Made by a program: the position numbers and the translations under genes. Below the pieces are notes generated by a model that searched no databases, was not told where the DNA came from, and saw only the letters and a program-made list of their open reading frames with translations. Shown one piece after another: positions 32,647 through 44,499 of a DNA stretch of 64,000 nt; position 1 is the stretch's first letter; every line of letters begins with the position of its first letter. The stretch is from Akanthomyces muscarius. Lineage: Eukaryota > Ascomycota > Sordariomycetes > Hypocreales > Cordycipitaceae. The stretch spans positions 2,790,001 to 2,854,000 of the forward strand of contig NC_079243.1 of the NCBI RefSeq assembly GCF_028009165.1. The letters run 5' to 3'.

Positions 32647-35600
32647 ATGAAACTATCGTATGCCCTGTTGGCGGCCCTGGCTGTTCCAGTGGTCCAAAGT
32701 CTCTCGCTCGGTGACCGCAACCAAGCCTACAGCATCGTTCATGAGCCTGGCAAGAGAGAACTGCTTCAAGACATCATCACCTGGGATGACAAGTCGCTCT
32801 TTATTCGAGGCGAGCGCGCCATGATGTTTTCTGGTGAATTCCACCCGTTCAGACTCCCCGTCCCGTCGCTGTACCTGGATGTCTTCCAGAAGATCAAGGC
32901 TATGGGCTTCAACATGGTCTCCTTCTACGTGGACTGGGCCCTGGTCGAGGGCAAGCCGGGCGAGTTCCGCGCCGACGGCATCTTTTCACTCGAGCCCTTC
33001 TTCGACGCTGCTGCTAAGGCGGGAGTCTACCTTCTTGCCAGGCCCGGCCCGTACATCAACGCCGAGGTCTCTGGAGGTGGCTACCCCGGCTGGCTGCAGC
33101 GCGTCAAGGGCATCTTGCGCACTGATGCCCCAGACTACCTGGCGGCAACCGACAAGTGGGTTGAACGAGCGCAGCATAAACCAACAAGATTCGTTTGCGG
33201 ACTGACACGGCTGCAGCTACATGGCCAACATTGGCGCCATAATTGCCAAAGCCCAGATCACAAACGGCGGCCCCGTCATTCTGTTCCAACCGGAGAATGA
33301 GTATAGCGGCGCCTCTGTATCCCCGTTTCCGAATAAAAAGTACATGCAGTACGTCATTGATCAGGCCCGCAAAGCCGGTATTGTGGTGCCGCTCATCGAC
33401 AACGATTCGTACCCTGGTGGCACTGGTGCGCCGGGCACTGGTGAGGGCGAAGTAGACATTTACGTACGGCGCAACCCTCGTCAAAAACGAAAAAGGGTTT
33501 GGACTGACCAATTTCAGGGATTTGACTCTTATCCCCTTGGCTTCGACTGTGTAAGTTTTTTTTTTACGGTACATGAATCGTTGACTAACGCACAGTAGGG
33601 TCACCCCGACGTATGGCCAGCAGGCAACCTGCCAAGTGACCTGCACAAGACACACATGCGACTCAGCCCAAGCACGCCATTCTCGATCGTTGAGGTAAGT
33701 TTGCCCCTGATAGGATATCGGGTGGGATGAGGGCTCACCTGTTGTTTGTTACAGTTCCAAGGCGGATCCTACGATCCATTCGGCGGCTACGGCTTTGACC
33801 AATGTTACAAGCTTGTGAACCATGAGTTCTCTCGCGTCTTTGACAAGAACAACCTTGCTGCTGGTGTCAACATTTTCAACATTTACATGGTAAGCAGATT
33901 TTAGCCCTACAATGTCCGAGCGCCATCTAACGAAAACAGATCTTTGGAGGCACCAATTGGGGTAATCTGGGTCATCCTAACGGATACACCTCTTACGACT
34001 ATGGGGCCGTACGTTGCTCTCTCCAAAACATGCCGACGTCTCTAAACTAATTCGGTCACAGAGCATCAGAGAAGACCGTTATATTGACCGTGAAAAATAC
34101 TCGGAAATGAAGCTGGAGGCGCAGTTTATGCGCGTTTCTCCATCCATTCTGGAGGTCGCACCAGGCGATCCCACGACTGGCGTTTACAGCGACAGCAAGG
34201 ACGTTACCATCACACCCATGCTCTCGAACAAGACTGGCAACTACTTTGTTGTTCGCCATGCAGACTACCAAAGCCGGGACTCGGTGTCGTATACCGTGAA
34301 ACTGCCCACCTCCGAGGGAACTCTGTCTATCCCACAGACTGGCGGCCAGCTGACCCTGTCTGGACGTGACTCCAAGTTCCACGTCACTGACTACTCTGTT
34401 GGAGACTACACGCTTCTGTATTCCACAGCGGAAATCATGACCTGGCAAAAGTTTGGCAATCAGACGTTCGTCATCATGTACGGCGGCGCTGGCGAGCTGC
34501 ACGAGTTTGCTTTGAAGAATGCGATTGGCGTGGACAACAGCTACGGCAGCAAGGTGGCCTACAAGCAGGGAAACGGCTCCGTCATTGTCCAGTTTACGCC
34601 CACCCCAGAGCGTCAGGTCATCCGCTTCGGCGATCTCACCGTATTCATGCTCGGTAAGTAGCGAGGCCTGTCCGATCTTTCGCAAACCCGTCACTGACAT
34701 GGCACAGACCGCAACAGTGCATACAACTACTGGGTGCCGGTGCTTCCCAAGGGCGGCTCCGCGTACGGCAGCTCCGTGATGAATCCAGAGACCATTATAG
34801 TCAATGGAGGATACTTGGTCCGCTCCGCCTCCGTGGACGGCAGGACTGTCTCCATCCAAGCCGACTTCAACCAAACCACCCCTCTCGAGATCATCGGCGC
34901 TCCCAACGGCGCGTCCAAGCTGTCCATCAACGGCAAAGCCACATCCTTCAAAAAGACCAGCGACGGCACTTGGCTCTCCAAACCATCCATCGCCTTCCCC
35001 ACCATCAAGCTCCCCGAACCCAAGTCCCTCGACTGGTACGCCATTGACTCGCTGCCCGAGATCCAGTCCAGCTACGACGACTCCCGCTGGACCAAGGCCA
35101 ACCACATAACCACCACCAACCCCAAGGGCACTCCGCTGCGCACCCCCGTCTCCCTGTACGGTTCCGACTACGGCTTCAACACGGGCAACATGCTGTTCCG
35201 GGGCACCTTCACCGCGACCGGCGTCGAGGACCAGCTCGTGCTCACGACCTCGGGCGGCGAGGCCTACGCCGTCTCCGCCTGGATCAACCAGACCTTTATC
35301 GGCTCCTTTGACGGCAACAAGGACTGGGACACGGTCATTGTCACGCACAGCTTCCCGAAGCTACACGCCAACGCCTCTTACATCCTGACCGTTGTCATGG
35401 ACAGCCTCGGCTTCAACGAGAACCTGACGCCCGGCAACGACGACATGAAGGCGCCCCGCGGCATCCTCGACTACAAGCTGCAGTCCTCCTCCTCCTCCAG
35501 CAACAGCACCGCCGCCACGCCCATCACCGGCTGGAAGATTGCCGGCAACCTCGGCGGCGAGGACTACAAGGACAAGTTCCGCGGCCCGCTCAACGAGGGC

Positions 35601-36059
35601 GGCCTCTTCTTCGAGCGCAACGGCTACCATCAGCCGTCGCCGCCGCTCGAGGCCTTCACCAAGGCCGCGACGCCGTTTGACGGCACCACAAAGGAGGGCA
35701 TTACGTACTACACGGCCAAGTTTGATCTGGACCTCCCCGCGGACGAGTACGACATCCCCGTTGCCTTCCGCTTCGACAACGGCACCACGCCCACGTATCG
35801 CGCGTTGCTCTACGTCAACGGCTTCCAGTACGGCAAGTACATTAGCAACATCGGCCCGCAAACCGAGTTCCCTGTGCCCGAGGGCATTCTCAACTACAAC
35901 GGGGAGAACTGGCTCGGCGTCTCCGTCTGGGCACTCGACGGCGACGGCGCCAAGGTCCCTGGGCTGTCCCTCGTGTCCCGCCCGCCAGTCTTGACCAGCA
36001 GAAACAAGGTTGACCTCGTCGACGGCCCCTCATACACCAAGCGCGACGATGCTTTCTAA
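32647..36059 (+). CDS. Secreted beta-galactosidase, glycoside hydrolase family 35
   Basis: Extracellular enzyme that removes terminal beta-D-galactose from plant cell-wall or other oligosaccharides. Eight exons (32647-33155, 33217-33463, 33518-33550, 33599-33694, 33755-33889, 33940-34008, 34062-34653, 34708-36059) join in frame to 1,010 residues, the normal size for fungal GH35. Residues 1-18 are a signal peptide ([18 protein letters not shown]). The TIM barrel carries [36 protein letters not shown], the acid/base E198 in QPENEYSG, and the nucleophile E295 in the [10 protein letters not shown] segment. [10 protein letters not shown] follows, then the beta-sandwich domains ([44 protein letters not shown]). 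Several N-glycosylation sites are visible (NQT, NAS, NST, NGT). It is intact. Confidence 0.97.
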
Positions 36060-36215
36060 CTCCACGTCCAATCAGCACATGTTTCGGATTTTTCTTTTCG
36101 TCTTGTTTTATATTTATCAAGCTATGATGCCGTTATTTTGTCATAATCAGTCTCTCATAATCAGGATTGTATCTCTTTCAATGTTAACACAATAATGCAG
36201 TTTTATGCATCTCAT

Positions 36216-38852
36216 CTATCCCCAAATCGGCGCGTTTCTATATGCTGGTGAGTAGTAACTATGCAAAACACGATACGGCGGCCGCCACATCGCCGTTGAA
36301 ATCTCGGAGCCCCGACGCACTCCGTTTCGATACACAATTGGGGGGAGACTGGAGTCCCTCTCCACAAACAGAAACGGAGAGCCATCAAATTCATCAGTTC
36401 CACCCGCCGTCGTCGGACGTTGAGAGGGGGCATGCTCGTAAAATGTCGATAATCTAGGCTGCTCCAAAGACGCCCTGGCAGGCTGCCGTTGCTGCTGTAG
36501 TTGCTGCTGCTCCTGCCATCTCTCCGCCAGCTCTAGCGCGCGGCGACTGTGCGTGCTGATGGGTGCTGGCGTGCGAAGCGAGCGCCCCGGGCTGTTGCCG
36601 AGGCTGGGCAAGGACCTTGCATGGCGAATCGGCGACACTTCGCGGGCCTGCGTGGAGGACGATGGGCGGTTCACGGTTGAGCTAGAATTATCGTGCGTTG
36701 CGAGGGGCCAGAGGTCTTCGTCCTCATCGCTCAGCGGCGATACAAACGGGCTGTCATCAGTGGGGGAGAAAAACTGTGGCTCGTTATCGTCATCGTGATA
36801 GGGCCCGTATTGCTGCACGACCTGAGGCATCGTATGTGAGCGAATATGCGACGGCATGGGCGGGTATATGTCCTGTCTTATTCGCGTTTCCATAGAGTTC
36901 TCGTGGGAGCTTCTGTTCCCAAAGCCAGCGGGAACGGGCTCAGGAATTTTAATAGGTCTTCTCCTCTGCGGTAATTCGGGTTTTGGGGTAGGAAGCGGTT
37001 TGAATTCCGCCGTCTGGGATCTTCGCAGCTGCTCGATATCAATTGGTCCATTCACTTGCTTGGGAAGATCTCCTTGGAAGCTGACGTGGGCTCGCGGCGT
37101 TGCGCTTGTTCTGTCGAGCAAGATGGGCACACGCTCGTAAATCGTTCGGTAGCCCTCTGGGTGATCGCGGCGACTGTGCTCTTTTCGCCGCGTAACGCGA
37201 GGCGCCGAGTGTTCTTCATGACCTGGAAAGCGCATTTGATGTGCTTGGCCATCTGACTTGCTAGAGGCATGGCCCTTACCCTGTTGCCCGACGCTACGGC
37301 CTTTGAACGATTTCCGCGGCAGAGGTAACGGCTTTGTAGCATCGCGATTACACGACTCTCCTCTGGGCGATGAGGGTGCTGCTGGCGATGCGGCTCTTGG
37401 GTGCTTCTTGGCCAATTTCCGACGTGATTTGCTTGGGCTCCGCGCCGTCGCCTTGGTGGCGGAGTCCTGATCGGATGCCGTTCTCTGATGCGAGGGTTTT
37501 TCCACGAATGCCGACTTGGTGTTTGCTTGCAGATAACTCTTTACTCGATTTTGCCGTATGAGATTCCGAAAGGACTGAAATGATAGATGCGGCCCATTGC
37601 TATTATCGTTGTTTGCCTGCCTGTGCTGGACAATATCGTCCGAAATCATGACCGGAATGAAATTATCAGAGTATACACTAGAGCTGTCGTCCGCTGTAAC
37701 TCTTGTGCTTTGTCGCCTTATCAACTTCAGTTGCTCATCGCCAATGACTGATGGTATTCTGGCACGTATCGTTTCCACCGACATTCGTGAATGATCGCCT
37801 GAGATTCGGCCCCGACGCCCTTGAACAGTTTCGCCGACGTGCATGCTGTTGCGAGGCTCTCGCGGCAACGCGTCAGAAGAGTCAGCAGGGAGGCGCGCTA
37901 TGAGATTCGAGTCATGTTGAATTTCTGCAGGGAGAGATTCAGGCGGCAATGTACGATGCGAATTGGCGGCATCGCCCGACGAGGTCTGACTGTCATTCTT
38001 GTCGCCGTCGAGGTCCGCCGCCTCATCCATGTTCGCTTCACCTCGCCGCATTGAAAGCGGTGAGCCATTCGTAATCCGGAGGGAGCCAAATCTTATACTA
38101 CCCAGCTGCCTATATCCCGCCTCAGTAGAGTTACCGAGGTCATCGAGGCCTCGGTGCTGGGCTGGGGTGCTGAGAAGAGGGGCCGGATCTGTTTCAGCCT
38201 GCACTGAAGGAGAGCATGGGTAATAGACTGGCGAAGTTGGCGGATTTGTGCGATGGACTGCGATGTCAGATTGGGTCTTTTTCGGTCGCGTGGCAATGCC
38301 CGGTATTTGCTGTAGAGAGCGGCGCCGATATGGGATGTAATGCGGTAACTCTCTACTTGTATCCGAGTCTGAGGAAAGGGTGCGCCAGGACTCGGTCGAC
38401 GAAGAGCTGCTTAATGCAGGAGGAGAGGAAAAATAACGATCGTCAAGCCTTTTGTTTTCCGCGTCATTTCCCAGCCCTTCATTTTCCTCCAAACTGGCCG
38501 CCCGAGCGCTGCCTGACACGGGAGCGCTCCGAAGTGGGTGGAATGCGTCCGTGCTGTGGCGGCTGGGTCGACTTTTGTAGCAGCCAGCTGGGGCTGAGAG
38601 ATCATGGCCGAGGCTAGGGCTATTTTTAGTCCATTGCATGCTTGACAAGCTCTGAGATTGCAGCAATGCAAATTTCGGTACTGTTGGGATAGCATCGTCC
38701 TGCCCGTGGTAGGCACCGCTCAGTGGCGTTGTCGGAACACCACTGTAGTCGTTTTCGCCCGCAATTTGCACCCATTTGCTCGTGGCTTGATGCTTGGAGA
38801 GCCGGCGTCGGTATGGGTTTCCGAGGTCGTCAGAGGAGTGAGCGTTGCCCAT
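36216..38852 (-). CDS. Large disordered protein with myristoylation-like N-terminus
   Basis: I do not recognise the family. It is a single exon of 878 residues from the ATG at 38852 (MGNAHSSDDLGNPYRRRLSK). An extension upstream to 38936 begins with GTG and is not favoured. The N-terminus MGNAHS fits the N-myristoylation pattern (Gly2, small residue at 5-6) with basic residues after it, so peripheral membrane attachment is possible. Most of the protein is Ser/Pro/Arg-rich and low in hydrophobics, so likely disordered, with many SP/TP sites (RSPSKSRRKLAKKHPRAASP; SPFVSPLSDEDEDLWP). A Gln-rich stretch near the end (QEQQQLQQQRQP) precedes a compact aromatic tail (WRPPYRVLHSYYSPAYRNAP) that may be a conserved motif. 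It is convergent with the beta-galactosidase gene, 156 bp away. Confidence 0.82.
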   Translation of the reverse strand: MGNAHSSDDLGNPYRRRLSKHQATSKWVQIAGENDYSGVPTTPLSGAYHGQDDAIPTVPKFALLQSQSLSSMQWTKNSPSLGHDLSAPAGCYKSRPSRHSTDAFHPLRSAPVSGSARAASLEENEGLGNDAENKRLDDRYFSSPPALSSSSSTESWRTLSSDSDTSRELPHYIPYRRRSLQQIPGIATRPKKTQSDIAVHRTNPPTSPVYYPCSPSVQAETDPAPLLSTPAQHRGLDDLGNSTEAGYRQLGSIRFGSLRITNGSPLSMRRGEANMDEAADLDGDKNDSQTSSGDAANSHRTLPPESLPAEIQHDSNLIARLPADSSDALPREPRNSMHVGETVQGRRGRISGDHSRMSVETIRARIPSVIGDEQLKLIRRQSTRVTADDSSSVYSDNFIPVMISDDIVQHRQANNDNSNGPHLSFQSFRNLIRQNRVKSYLQANTKSAFVEKPSHQRTASDQDSATKATARSPSKSRRKLAKKHPRAASPAAPSSPRGESCNRDATKPLPLPRKSFKGRSVGQQGKGHASSKSDGQAHQMRFPGHEEHSAPRVTRRKEHSRRDHPEGYRTIYERVPILLDRTSATPRAHVSFQGDLPKQVNGPIDIEQLRRSQTAEFKPLPTPKPELPQRRRPIKIPEPVPAGFGNRSSHENSMETRIRQDIYPPMPSHIRSHTMPQVVQQYGPYHDDDNEPQFFSPTDDSPFVSPLSDEDEDLWPLATHDNSSSTVNRPSSSTQAREVSPIRHARSLPSLGNSPGRSLRTPAPISTHSRRALELAERWQEQQQLQQQRQPARASLEQPRLSTFYEHAPSQRPTTAGGTDEFDGSPFLFVERDSSLPPIVYRNGVRRGSEISTAMWRPPYRVLHSYYSPAYRNAPIWG

Positions 38853-39780
38853 TTTCTCAGAACAATGTATGGCTTGCAGAGAATCGGATCCGACAGTGGC
38901 TGGCGCGGTCGCTTCAACAAACGGCGATGGAAACACTCCCGAACAGCCAGCCAGTATATCAAGAAGAAGAAAATTGGCAACATGCGTTCATTTAGGTAAA
39001 CGATGGAAAAGCCATGATCGATGATATAGCCATGAAACAAGCTAAGCCGCGAAACGGCAATTTGAGGGGCATCCATGCGTGCCATGGCGATGCCGTTTTC
39101 AAGGTTCTCATGCCTTACCCCGTGTTGGACCCAGTGTTGCAGAATTGCCTATGCGAGAGCAGCGCGGAGCGGAACCGTCCGAGCAGTAGTCTTGGCTATT
39201 TGAAGCGCCCTGCTTGGGCTGCGTTGCTTTCAACTGGCTGGAGCTGATGGTGCAAGTTCGTTGGTAGTTCGGTTTCAACGCGGCCTCCCGTCGAACGCGT
39301 CTTGCTGACCCTATCCGGTCGACCAGCGTTTCATCGCAGGCTTCGACGTCAGCCAGCACATGGGATTGCGCACCTTGAAAACTAAACTTTTTCAGGCTTG
39401 AGTCTTGTTCAGACATAATTTTCTGTCTATGAGCCAAATATTACCAAGCGATTTCCCCGCCCAGACGCCGCGGTTTTGCGCTCCAGTCGACGCTTTGAGT
39501 CGAAGTACATCATGCAAATTCGCACGCGGCGGGTACATTAATGACTCGGCCTCTGATTGAATATAGCTCATGTTCTAAATTTGTTGTCGGTCTGTCTTTT
39601 TCAGCTGATGATCCAGGGATAAAGGTTCAGACGCAACTAGACCAAGTTGTCATGTTGACACACCAGCTGACCGGATGATCTGATTCCGTGACTTGATACA
39701 TCTTGTTCTGGGCCAATCATAGATACCATATGCATACAGGTTGATTCAGCATTGTATGTGAGCCGCATGCTCGTCTTTCC
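38853..39780. other. Intergenic, no gene supported
   Basis: Upstream of the disordered-protein gene. Short frames on both strands have no domain and erratic composition. Confidence 0.5.
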
Positions 39781-40224
39781 TTACCCAGCGAACATGTCCG
39801 ACATGAGTATTTCTTGCCCTTGAAATGTATCATCGGCAACCATGTTGAGCACTGCCTGAGATGCACCAGGCGCTGCCTTGCCCCTGCCGAAGGAGGAATT
39901 TGTATCAGGGAATGGATTTCTTCCAAGTGTTCTGATGATGCGGGAGAACGACTCTCGCATTTGCAAGTCTTTGTTTGAATCAGCTCTCGGCCCTTGCCAT
40001 CCACCCAAACAAAGCATTGACTCTAGCATGCGGACACGGAATGTTTGTTCATGCTCAACATCTGATATGTTATTAGCATCTTGACGGCCAACGGGATGGC
40101 AGTGGTCCTTGTGAAGAAGTGTAATCGATCGCAATATTGTCCATTTGATTGCCAGGTGTGGTGGTTTGGGGTCGAAATCGATCCTGACCCCGCGATTGGC
40201 TATGCTATCATAAGACTTATACAG
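39781..40224 (-). pseudogene. Unrecognised open frame, possible exon or gene remnant
   Basis: A minus-strand frame is open for 147 codons from a stop at 40225-40227 to TAA/TAG-type termination at 39781. Its composition looks coding: DPKPPHLAIKWTILRSITL, HEQTFRVRMLESMLCLGGW, and a glycine-rich GRGKAAPGAS. No family is recognised. The first ATG would be internal, and no matching upstream exon was found, so it may be the last exon of a decayed gene, an unannotated small gene or chance. Confidence 0.25.
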
Positions 40225-40521
40225 CTATGATGGGCGGCGATCGGCGTCGCTCCGGTGGTACGATAAGCAATAACGATAATGCCGCAGGACGAACAACTAG
40301 ACGGGGGAAATATATCTCGTCGTGCTATTGCGTCGGATTGAGCGGGTATTGGTCAGCCGGCGAATTTTGTAGGGGCCGCGGAAACAGATGAAGGGCCTCT
40401 CCCGCGTCTGGATCACGCGACGGTCAACACCATATCAGCGCGCTCGCCGAGCTTGATATCCTTGATTCGAAGCTGGTTTCCGTTTCGGTGTGTTGATACC
40501 TGCTCCGCCGGTGTTGCGGTG

Positions 40522-40852
40522 CTATTCTCCGATGACGTAGGTACATCCGCGACTGCCAATTTGCACTTGGTGTACTCGGCCAGCGTCCACGTCCACGCGC
40601 GCACCGACGCCAAAGGTAATCTTTTCGGGTGATGGATCGTCCGGGTACCACAGGGTCATATCTCCGTTGGTAATGAGATGAGTGGTAAGCCCAGCATGGG
40701 TGTGTGGCGGATAATGAGCGTTTCTGGCAGTACGCGACTCTAGGTTAGCTGATGAGGAGGGAGCAGATGGTTGGTACTTACGGGCCATCAGTCCAGGTAA
40801 AGACGTGGGTGAAGCCCCAAGATTTGACCTTGTTTTCAGCTTCTGTGGGCAT
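40522..40852 (-). CDS. Small single-domain cupin protein
   Basis: Ninety-residue protein with one cupin barrel. Two exons (40852-40782 and 40723-40522) join in phase 2 through the acceptor CTGCCAG, giving TWTDGPNAHYPPHTHAGLTT. An earlier AG would break the frame. The metal-binding cluster is H31-x-H33 in YPPHTHAG, with H39 a few residues on and H75 (GRVHQVQIG) in the second cupin motif. The Glu of the classic first motif is not seen. Small cupins of this type occur in fungi without an assigned reaction; metal binding is inferred from the histidines. It has no signal peptide. The next 1.4 kb upstream is non-coding. Confidence 0.8.
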
Positions 40853-42261
40853 TCTGGGAGGATGGCCTTTCTGCTGTGCTTCAGTGATGGACTGATGGTA
40901 TCGATGAATTACGACTTGGTTTGATGCAAGCACAGGTATGTGGAGGGGGTGGCGATGCGATCTCAGTCACAGTAGACGCTAAATTAGCAGTGGTTCATTG
41001 TGCCTGGTGCCATGTAACTCGCCAGCAGTGCCGCAACTAGCCAACTCTTATCTAGCAAGGTTCAATTATACCTATTTCCTAGATGTGGGCATGCAAAAGA
41101 GGGCCAAATGGCTGCCAAAATTGATGTTGACCGACGGTTGTCAATAACCACAGTCACCGCGCGACGGCAGGGCTGCAAAGCATGCACGATTGATTCTTAT
41201 TACCGTTTCTGGACCAAGGTTGAGCTGCTGTGCCTCCGCCACGACGCTGCTGCAGGTGAAACGGGGCGAAGCCAAAGGTGGCAGCAGGGATGTGCTAGGG
41301 CAGTTGGGCAGTACAGGGGCCTGGCCACTGTAAATTACAGCGCTGACTTTGTCTGCGTCGTAGGGCGCCATAGGGCGTTACCTACCTAGGTACGGGGCTG
41401 TGCTCGCTGTACTCAGTAATAAGTACGGTAATTACCTTATACCCAGTAAACAAATTACTGGGCTGCTGGTTACTGGTATTTCGGTATCCAATTCCGTGCA
41501 GTGATGGCTTTCTCGGCGCTATCGTCTGCCATGTCGTATTGCCAAGTGCCGACCTGCATCAACTTGGACAGGTTGCTGGCCGCATCGCTTCGCCCCGGAC
41601 TGCTGCCATCCCAACCGCCTCACTCTCCATCATCCAATCACCAATTCCATCGCCCGCCAGACGGTCCAAGCCTCGTCAGCCGGTTCCATCCACAATATTG
41701 AACGCTACCGCGGCTCACGACTCAGAGCTGAACTTTTCTGTGGTCAGCACCGCCCTTGCGCCCCCACTGCCCACGCCTATCAGTGGGAAGAGCCGTCCCG
41801 TTGCTTGGTCCGCAGCCTCATCAGCCTTGCGAAGCGTGCCCGTATCCATCCAGGGCCGCTCGCCTTACAAATTACAATGACGCCCAGTTTTAGTCGCGAG
41901 TGAGCATCCTCTCACTTTGCATCTTCGCGCAACACCAGACCGCTTCTGCATTGCTGTCCTGCCCACGCACTGCGAGGGCTGCCTGCAAGCTGCATGTCTT
42001 GCTTCCTGTACCCCTTCTCGTCGAGGCTGCGCTGCCACTACCGCTGACCTGCGTCACTGTCCTGCCTGCGACGACTCGCCCAAGGCTCTTATCTGCAAGA
42101 AGCGGCTTGACGGCCGTACAAGGCCACCATGTCGCTCTCTTGTGGCCTATGGGTACGAGCATTTCGTCCTACCTACGACTCCTACTTGAAAGCCACTGAC
42201 CAAGCTTCCTTAGCCACGTCGCAAGTCCGACCGTTCTCACCCACACGACAAACGCGGCCGC
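40853..42261. other. Intergenic, likely long 5' UTR of the phospholipase C gene
   Basis: Separates two divergent genes. The part 41340-41490 is rich in short TACCTA/GGTA and TTACTG repeats. Several ATG-headed short frames (for example 41501-41701) lie in the last 760 bp before the phospholipase start and could be upstream ORFs if transcription starts early. None resembles a known protein. Confidence 0.45.
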
Positions 42262-44499
42262 ATGCGAACCATGTCAATTTTTGGCAATACCCATGGCCAA
42301 GCGACCGGCGCATTGCACAAAATGGTAAAATTTACAGCATTCGCCTCGCCAGGAGCACCTCCATTGGAGGGCCAGTTCCCAGCCGACAGTCGCACTGGTA
42401 CGGTCCATCTACCCGCTGATATTACTAGCGTTCTGAACGACATTTACCATGAGCTACGAGGCAAAGACAAAATCTTGTCCAAGCGCAAGTTTGAACAATT
42501 CCTGCGCCAAACTCAGGGAGAGAGCACAATCTTATTGCAAGACAAGGGTTATACAGTTGGCGACTTTCAAGCGACGTGGTATTTGAGCTACTCATGGGAC
42601 GCTGTTGCGCCGTTACCCGAAAAGGATGTTACAAGGCCATTGACGGACTACTTCATAAGTAGCAGCCACAATACCTATCTTGAAGGACATCAGGTATTGT
42701 CCAAGAGCTCGCCTCAGGCATACAAAAATGTGAGTTGAGCAAACCGCCGCGCAGCGAGCTTTACTGACAACCTGTCTTGAAAGGTTCTGCTCAAGGGAGG
42801 CCGCTGCATAGAGATTGATGTCTGGAGCGGCGAATCAGCAACACCAAGGTCAAGCTCCAAGTCTCCCGCCATTCATCATGACCGGCATGCATCAGCTTCC
42901 TCCTTGACGCATGCCTACGACGAGTTTCGCGAAAACACGAGAAAATATCTCGGAAGCGCCTCGCACTCGAGAAGCGTAAGCTGCAACAGCGCGACTTTAG
43001 TCGAAGATTCCCCAAAATCGAGCCTACACGCATTTCCGTCTACCGCAGACAAAAAAGACCGGCTGCATCTGCCACAAACCCCTGTCACGAGAGGCCGCAG
43101 CCTTATAGCCAAGGGAGAACCGCTAGTTCGCCACGGGCCCAGGTTGACCTCCAGCTGTGGATTTCGTGAGGTTGCCGAGGCTATCAGAGACACTGCATTC
43201 AAGGCCAGCGATCTGCCCATCATCATTAGTTTTGAGATGCATGCAGATTTGGAACAACAAGAAGCCATGGTCAAAATTATGGAGGAAGTGTGGCAGGACA
43301 TGCTCCTCGTCGTTCCCGAAGAAGGTTGTGACCCTCTGCTCCATGTACCGCGCCTCGAGCAGCTGCGTGGGAAAATCCTCGTCAAGGCCAAGAGAGCCCA
43401 TGAAACCCATTCCCAGCCCGTAATATCCCTGTCTGCGCCTACCACACAGGCTGAGTACGGACATGATGACGAGCTGGCACACCACGTAGCGAAGCTAGGC
43501 AAGTCAATGTCTACCTCTGCGACGCACGCTACGCCCCCTCACGACTCAAATTCAAAAGTAGCGATCCATGAAAAGCTCAGAAATCTCGCAATCTACACCA
43601 GAGGCGTCAAGTTCGAGGGCCTCGACACCAAGCAAGCAACACAACCCAATCACATATTCTCCATTGGTGAAGACGATATTTTTCATCTCGACGAGAAGCA
43701 CCATCGTGCCATGTTTCTGCATAACAAAAACTTCTTGATGCGGAGCTATCCAGATGGCCTCAAGAGGTTCAACAGCTCGAATTATAATCCCGCCTACTTC
43801 TGGCGCAAAGGCGTGCAGATGGTTACCATGAATTGGCAATATCCCGACGACGGCATGATGCTTCACTATGGCATGTTTGCGGACGAAAAGGGCTGGGTTC
43901 TCAAGCCACCTGGATATCGAAGCTCCGACACATCGAGCCAGACGCAGCACGAAGCAGCCACTGTGCACACCATGGATCTGAGCTTGACCATCTTCAAGGC
44001 GCAGCACATCCCCCCCAGGGGAGATGGGGACGGCGCCGAACGCCACGGGGCTGCACTGCAGACTTTTACCAGGGCTGAGATACGCACGGGAAGATTCATC
44101 GATTTTAAAAAGGACAGCACGCTTACGGACGACACGCACGCCAAGAAGACCCAAGCTTACAAATCGCATCATCCGTCATTTGGCCGAAGGGGTGAGACGC
44201 TGACATTTCGCGACATTCCCAATGTTGTGGAGGAGCTGAGCTTCTTGCTGTAAGTCAATCTGCACAACCAATGACTAAAGCAAATGACGGACTAATCACC
44301 GTGTTACAGGATCAAAATTGACGAAGTAGGAGTCACTGGTGTGATCAACTGGCCAACACTGGCCTGGGCATGCATACGACTGGATCGTCTCCAGCCAGGC
44401 TATCGATTCATTAAATTAATGGACATGGGTGGGCGCCCAGTCTCCGAAGGTAGGCTGTTTGTCAAGATTGCAAAAAACCTTCGACGAAGCAGAGGTTGA
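42262..44499 (+). CDS. Phosphoinositide-specific phospholipase C
   Basis: Hydrolyses PIP2 to IP3 and diacylglycerol in Ca2+ signalling at the plasma membrane. Exons 42262-42729, 42784-44249 and 44310-44499 join in frame to 707 residues. The order is: a helical EF-hand-like region (VLNDIYHELRGKDKILSKRK), the X box with catalytic H136 in FISSSHNTYLEGHQ and GGRCIEIDVWSGE, a Ser-rich insert of about 90 residues, the second catalytic H273 in GEPLVRHGPRLTS, then FREVAEAIRDTAF. The Y box (FNSSNYNPAYFWRKGVQMV, GMMLHYGMF, GWVLKPPGYR) and a C2 domain (LSLTIFKAQHIPP to GRLFVKIAKNL) follow. No PH domain is evident at the N-terminus, as in many fungal enzymes. A second ATG nine bases on is an alternative start. 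It appears intact. Confidence 0.95.

Noticed and set aside
34056..35348. 430-codon open frame on the minus strand
   Set aside because: It lies antisense to the beta-galactosidase exons, and its length comes from the GC-rich third positions of that gene. It has no domain.
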